Assembly (NCBI GenBank): GCA_031284665.1
Contig: JAITXR010000045.1
Location: forward strand, 1-10,116
Reading direction: 5' to 3'
From: Paludibacter sp.
GTDB taxonomy: Bacteria; Bacteroidota; Bacteroidia; Bacteroidales; Paludibacteraceae
DNA length: 10,116 nucleotides
Shown: positions 6,839 to 10,116 of the stretch, piece after piece
Layout of the letters: every line of letters starts with the position of its first letter
Numbering within the stretch: the stretch's first letter is position 1
Made by a program: the position numbers and the translations under genes
Notes under the pieces: model-generated
What the model was told of the DNA's origin: nothing
The model's database searches: none
The model's input: the letters and a program-made list of their open reading frames with translations, nothing else

Positions 6839-7567
6839 TTATTGCCATTTTCCTTGTTTTTTCCACCATAATATTAAAAGCAGCCCAAACAACATTCCTC
6901 CGAGGTGAGCGTAATGCGCCACATTGTCGAAACTGAAATTTGCTACGCCGAAAAACAGTTCTAATCCGGCATAAATTGCCACTGCCCAACGTGCTTTAAT
7001 TGGTACGGGAATAAACATAAAAAATAATTCGGTTTGCGGAAATAACCAGCCAAATGCCAGCAATAATCCAAAAACCGACCCCGATGCGCCAACTGTAATT
7101 GGAAGATTTAGTTGAGAATTAAAGTGAGCAAGAATTTCGACCACGTCGTTAGGAAATTCTTGTAAAACATTGTTATAATGCACTATAAACGAGTGAAAAT
7201 CAATTGACCAAAACACTTGTTGTATAATGCCTGCGCCTATTCCTGCCACCGTATAATATAACAAAAAACGTTTTGTGCCCAAGCGATATTCGAGGGGACT
7301 GCCAAACATATACAGAGCCAACATATTGAAAAACAGGTGAAAAAATCCACCGTGCATAAACATATATGTCAGCATTTGCCAAATTTGAAATTTTTGTGCC
7401 TGCCAATAGTGCATACCCAAAACATCGGTAAGCGAAATATTAATGCCCAATTTATGGAGCAAAGGCTGACTAAAATCCGTAGCCAACCATAATATTGTAT
7501 TAATGGCAAGTAAATTTCTGACAGCAGGAGGAATAGATTGCCAAAACGAAGGACGTTCAAAACTCAT
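6839..7567 (-). CDS. Rhomboid-family intramembrane serine protease
   Basis: A 242-residue polytopic membrane protease, counted from the ATG at 7567 (MSFERPSF). The frame could also begin at a TTG nine nucleotides upstream (7576), giving 245 residues; the ATG is preferred because the MSF start fits the family. The catalytic Ser162 is in GASGS (160-164) and His221 in HYAHLGG (218-224). The HxxxN motif is HLFFN (77-81). An extended loop of about 35 residues (roughly 122-157) separates two membrane segments, longer than in the neighbouring rhomboid. The C-terminus is short and basic with no extra domain, so the two adjacent rhomboids are diverged paralogues rather than a recent duplication. It is the first gene of the operon, with a -7 promoter element about 33 nt upstream. 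Confidence 0.93.
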   Translation of the reverse strand: MSFERPSFWQSIPPAVRNLLAINTILWLATDFSQPLLHKLGINISLTDVLGMHYWQAQKFQIWQMLTYMFMHGGFFHLFFNMLALYMFGSPLEYRLGTKRFLLYYTVAGIGAGIIQQVFWSIDFHSFIVHYNNVLQEFPNDVVEILAHFNSQLNLPITVGASGSVFGLLLAFGWLFPQTELFFMFIPVPIKARWAVAIYAGLELFFGVANFSFDNVAHYAHLGGMLFGLLLILWWKKQGKWQ

Positions 7568-7599
7568 TTTATACAATAATAAATGTGATTATAACTGCG

Positions 7600-7607
7600 C
7601 AAAAGTA
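7600..7607 (-). promoter_or_regulatory. Putative -7 promoter element of the rhomboid-purE operon
   Basis: Minus-strand TACTTTTG matches TAnnTTTG and is followed by CGC, much as in the aldolase gene promoter (TACTTTTGCG). The expected start is near 7594, giving a leader of about 27 nt before the ATG at 7567. No good TTTG is found at the usual -33 spacing. Confidence 0.55.
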
Positions 7608-7670
7608 ACGAAAAAATGCTGAAAAGTATGTTGAAAGGCATAATTTTTTGTATAAATAAAAAAAAACATT

Positions 7671-7690
7671 AAATTTTTTACGAAAAATTT
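7671..7690. repeat. A/T-only inverted repeat upstream of the HU promoter
   Basis: AAATTTTT (7671-7678) and AAAAATTT (7683-7690) form a perfect 8-bp inverted repeat around a TACG loop. It overlaps the -33 TTTG of the HU promoter. It could be a bent or upstream activating sequence, or chance in a very A/T-rich spacer. Confidence 0.4.
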
Positions 7691-7718
7691 GCAATTACAA
7701 ATCAAAGTACTACATTTG
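7688..7718 (+). promoter_or_regulatory. Bacteroidota-type promoter of the HU gene
   Basis: A full match to the phylum consensus: TTTG at 7688-7691, a 19-nt spacer, and TACATTTG at 7711-7718 (TAnnTTTG). The predicted start is near 7724, giving a leader of about 35 nt without a Shine-Dalgarno sequence. The -7 box sits inside CTACA-TT-TGTAG (7710-7721), a small dyad that might be an operator. Confidence 0.8.
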
Positions 7719-7758
7719 TAGAATAATTGTTGTTATAATCTTTTAAAATTCACACAAA

Positions 7759-8031
7759 ATGAACAAAACAGAATTTATCGGTGCAGTTGCTGCTCAAGCA
7801 GGTCTCACCAAAGTTGACGCTAAAAAAGCAGTAGATGCTGCTGTAGTTACAATTACCAAAGCCCTTAAAGAAGGAGACAAAGTTGCTATCCTTGGTTTTG
7901 GAACATTCTCAGTTGCAGAACGCGCTGCCCGTAAAGGTCATAACCCTGCAACAGGCAAAGAAATCAACATTTCTGCCAAAAAAGTTGCAAAATTCAAAGC
8001 AGGCGCAGAACTTGCAGCCGAAATAGTTTAA
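7759..8031 (+). CDS. HU-family DNA-binding protein
   Basis: A 90-residue histone-like protein that binds and bends DNA as a dimer and organises the nucleoid. The N-terminal helices start MNKTEFIGAVA. The conserved core LGFGTFSVAERAARKGHNP (residues 45-63) leads into the DNA-contacting arm with its Arg and Pro (RKGHNPATGKE), and the C-terminal helix follows. The length equals that of classical HU proteins such as HupA/HupB. It is the only plus-strand gene in the window, has its own strong promoter and terminator, and is monocistronic. Codon use is richer in GCA, AAA and GAA with few rare codons, in keeping with high expression. HU versus IHF subunit cannot be excluded, but the sequence reads as HU. 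Confidence 0.96.
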   Translation: MNKTEFIGAVAAQAGLTKVDAKKAVDAAVVTITKALKEGDKVAILGFGTFSVAERAARKGHNPATGKEINISAKKVAKFKAGAELAAEIV

Positions 8032-8043
8032 TCAACTTTTTAC

Positions 8044-8089
8044 AAAAAAAGGCGAGCATTCCGAATTTTCGGGATGCTCGTGTTTTTTT
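8044..8089. terminator. Bidirectional intrinsic terminator between HU and the aldolase gene
   Basis: A 12-bp stem pairs 8053-8064 with 8069-8080 (one G-T pair) around the loop ATTT. It is flanked by seven A on the left (8044-8050) and seven T on the right (8083-8089). It therefore has a U-tract in both directions and serves the convergent HU (+) and aldolase/dehydrogenase (-) genes. Confidence 0.9.
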
Positions 8090-8095
8090 AGTGAT

Positions 8096-10060
8096 TTACG
8101 ACAACATTACTTGCCCGCCGGTAATTGGCAGTGCCTGACCTGTTTCGCCACACTGTTCCATCAGGTAAAGTGCGCCTTTAGTAACATCTTCGGGGCTGCA
8201 ACCTTTTTTCATTGGAACTTGCGCAAGGTAAAATTCTTTTACATCTTCAACATTTTTTGCACCCGCTACTTTGCCGGCTTTGAGATATTGAACAAAAAGT
8301 CCGTTTTCGGGGTCAGACCACAGCGGACCTTCGTAAAAATTGCCCGGACAAATCGAATTTACTTTTACTCTGAACGGCGCAAGTTCGAGCGCAAATGATT
8401 GAGTGAGACCAATACCACCAAATTTTCCTCCCGCGTAAGCAAAATTTGCTTTCGAGCCGCGAAGTCCCGATTTTGAGTTTACTTGAATAATATCGGCGTA
8501 ATAATCTGATTTTGAGTGCGCTGTTTGTAATTTCATCACGCGGCTGACCACTTTTGTACAATAAAAATATGCGTTGTAATTTATTTTGGTTACAAATTCA
8601 AAATTTTCGGCAGTCATATCTTCCAATCCTCCGGCACGCAAAACTCCGGCATTGCTGACAAAACAGTCGATTGCGCCAAAATTCAAAACCGTTTCTCTTA
8701 CAAGACTTTCGATGCTTGAAATTTCGCTTACGTTGGTTTTTACAAATATTGCACAATTACTTTTTGCTAAGTTATTAAAATGCTCAACGGTTTGATTTCC
8801 AACGTTTTCGTTCAAATCGGCAACTACTATATTTGCCCCTTCGAGCAGGAGATTACGCGCAATTCCTTCGCCAAAACCTTGCGCAGCACCGGTTACAATA
8901 ATGGTTTTGTTTTCGGCACGTCCGGCTGATTTCCCTGCTGCAACACTGCGGCGGTAATTTTCCACTTCCCAATTATCGATAAAATCAATTTGCGATTGTG
9001 TCATTGGGTGCGCCCCGCCAAACGAATTTGATAAATATGCAATTTTTACAGCATCTTCAAAAACGTCGAGAATGGTGTCGCATTGACTTGCATTTTCGCC
9101 AATGGCTACTAATCCTATGCCTTTGATTATCAGCATTTTTGGCAAATATCCATATTTTTTGTGTAATTCTGTAATCTGTGCAGTGGCATCCGAAATTATT
9201 TTATCTTCATTATTTTGATTAACAAATACGTAGTTCGATTTGCAGTAAACAATGGCATCGGGAGTAAATGGGCGAGCAATATATTGTTGATTTTCAGCAT
9301 TTTCAGAAAAATATTGAATCAAAGCATTATTGCGCACTTTGAGAGTTTTGAGTGTTTCGGTCGATAAAACCATCCGAATAGCGGGCAACACTTTTGTGGG
9401 GTCGATTGTGGAATTTAGAACAGTTTCGCTAATCGAATTGAGAGTAGCGATAGAGTTTAGTTTGTCAATTATTTCGCTGTAAATTTGTTTGATTTCGTCG
9501 ATAGAATTTGCCGCAACAAAAATTCCGTGATTTTGCAGCCAAATTGTGTGCGGCTCCTCGCCAAAACGTTTCCGAAAAGCGATTATTTCGTTGTTCACTT
9601 TTTTGAAAAGTACATATCCCGGGTCAGTGTATGGAATATATACCGCTTTTTCGCCAAAAAGATTATGTAATTCATTTTCAGCATTTTGTGCGCACATTAA
9701 CGCATTTACGGCAGTAGGATGTAAATGTACAACATATTGATAATCAATTACATTGTGCATCGACGTTTCCACCGATGGGCGTTTTCCTTTGGTGATAGTG
9801 GCATCGGCGAGGTCATTTTTTACTTGTTCTTCGCGCTCGGCGGCGTTGCTGCTGTAGATTTTTTCAGCCATTGGGTTGAGTTTTGCTCTGTCCAAAACTG
9901 CAAAACCACTTTCGTCGATTGTGGCGAGCGCCGAGCCGCTTGCTTTTACCCAGATTTTTTCGGCATTTTTGAATGAAGTATTTCCGCCGCCTGCAATCAC
10001 AAAACGGCTGTCGGCTCCATAATAGCGTGAAATTTCGATTAAATATTGAATTTGTTGCAT
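8096..10060 (-). CDS. Bifunctional class II aldolase / short-chain dehydrogenase
   Basis: A 654-residue two-domain enzyme of the RhaE/YuxG type, in which a sugar-phosphate aldolase is joined to an NAD-dependent dehydrogenase. Residues 1-210 are a class II aldolase/adducin domain: GGGNTS (24-29), Glu98 in VETS, zinc ligands His112 and His114 in VHLHPT, and His178 in QNHG. Residues about 215-380 form the linking region seen in this family, including FTPDAIVYCKS. Residues 385-654 are a short-chain dehydrogenase: nucleotide loop TGAAQGFG (390-397), Asp415 after the second strand (favouring NAD over NADP), NAG (470-472), Asn494, Ser529 and Tyr542-x3-Lys546. All catalytic residues are intact. Relatives split rhamnulose-1-phosphate and oxidise the lactaldehyde formed, but no other rhamnose or fucose gene is in the window, so the substrate remains inferred. 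Confidence 0.9.
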   Translation of the reverse strand: MQQIQYLIEISRYYGADSRFVIAGGGNTSFKNAEKIWVKASGSALATIDESGFAVLDRAKLNPMAEKIYSSNAAEREEQVKNDLADATITKGKRPSVETSMHNVIDYQYVVHLHPTAVNALMCAQNAENELHNLFGEKAVYIPYTDPGYVLFKKVNNEIIAFRKRFGEEPHTIWLQNHGIFVAANSIDEIKQIYSEIIDKLNSIATLNSISETVLNSTIDPTKVLPAIRMVLSTETLKTLKVRNNALIQYFSENAENQQYIARPFTPDAIVYCKSNYVFVNQNNEDKIISDATAQITELHKKYGYLPKMLIIKGIGLVAIGENASQCDTILDVFEDAVKIAYLSNSFGGAHPMTQSQIDFIDNWEVENYRRSVAAGKSAGRAENKTIIVTGAAQGFGEGIARNLLLEGANIVVADLNENVGNQTVEHFNNLAKSNCAIFVKTNVSEISSIESLVRETVLNFGAIDCFVSNAGVLRAGGLEDMTAENFEFVTKINYNAYFYCTKVVSRVMKLQTAHSKSDYYADIIQVNSKSGLRGSKANFAYAGGKFGGIGLTQSFALELAPFRVKVNSICPGNFYEGPLWSDPENGLFVQYLKAGKVAGAKNVEDVKEFYLAQVPMKKGCSPEDVTKGALYLMEQCGETGQALPITGGQVMLS

Positions 10061-10089
10061 AATAAATTATATTTTTGTTTTTCAAAACG

Positions 10090-10097
10090 CAAAAGTA
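10090..10097 (-). promoter_or_regulatory. Putative -7 promoter element of the aldolase/dehydrogenase gene
   Basis: Minus-strand TACTTTTG, followed by CG, matches TAnnTTTG. It lies about 30 nt before the ATG at 10060. The -33 box would fall just outside the window. Confidence 0.6.
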
Positions 10098-10116
10098 CTG
10101 AAATTTTTGTTTCTAT

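Noticed and set aside
7568..7576. TTG start three codons upstream for the first rhomboid
   Set aside because: A TTG at 7576 would add three residues, but an ATG follows at 7567 and gives the MSFERP start that fits the family better.

Overview
The window looks like ordinary chromosome of a member of the Bacteroidota, probably Bacteroidales-like and moderately AT-rich. Four things support this. Five gene starts are preceded by the Bacteroidota -7 element TAnnTTTG. Shine-Dalgarno sequences are essentially absent. Starts and intergenic spacers are AT-rich. The cluster of two rhomboids plus an endonuclease/exonuclease/phosphatase (EEP) protein next to an HU gene is typical of this phylum. No insertion sequence, phage gene, CRISPR array, tRNA or rRNA was seen.

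Layout from left to right. (1) 1-1951, minus: a RecQ-family helicase with a C-terminal ComF-like phosphoribosyltransferase (PRTase) domain, cut off by the left edge of the window after 650 codons. (2) 2072-2926, minus: an exported M23 metallopeptidase with a C-terminal LysM domain. (3) 2927-3073: a spacer with a short tandem repeat inside a degenerate inverted repeat. (4) 3074-3547, minus: nucleoside diphosphate kinase. (5) 3548-3936: a spacer with a terminator hairpin overlapping the likely ndk promoter, a strong palindrome, and a possible 54-codon ORF in frame directly behind the purE stop. (6) 3937-7567, minus: a tight gene string transcribed rhomboid, rhomboid, EEP-family membrane protein, gcvH, purE. 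(7) 7759-8031, plus: an HU-type DNA-binding protein with the best promoter in the window. (8) 8044-8089: a bidirectional terminator. (9) 8096-10060, minus: a two-domain class II aldolase / short-chain dehydrogenase, with its -7 element at the right edge.

The genes are mostly housekeeping: purine synthesis (PurE), NTP balance (Ndk), one-carbon metabolism (GcvH), chromosome architecture (HU), envelope maintenance (M23, rhomboids) and carbohydrate catabolism (aldolase/dehydrogenase). The rhomboid-to-purE string has gaps of 13, -4, 19 and 36 nt and probably forms one transcription unit, although its members belong to unrelated processes.

The least ordinary items are the RecQ-PRTase fusion, which has a degraded zinc-site region and an altered PRPP loop, and the arrangement in which the terminator of one operon overlaps the start of the next. 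I do not see a clear undescribed multi-gene system here.
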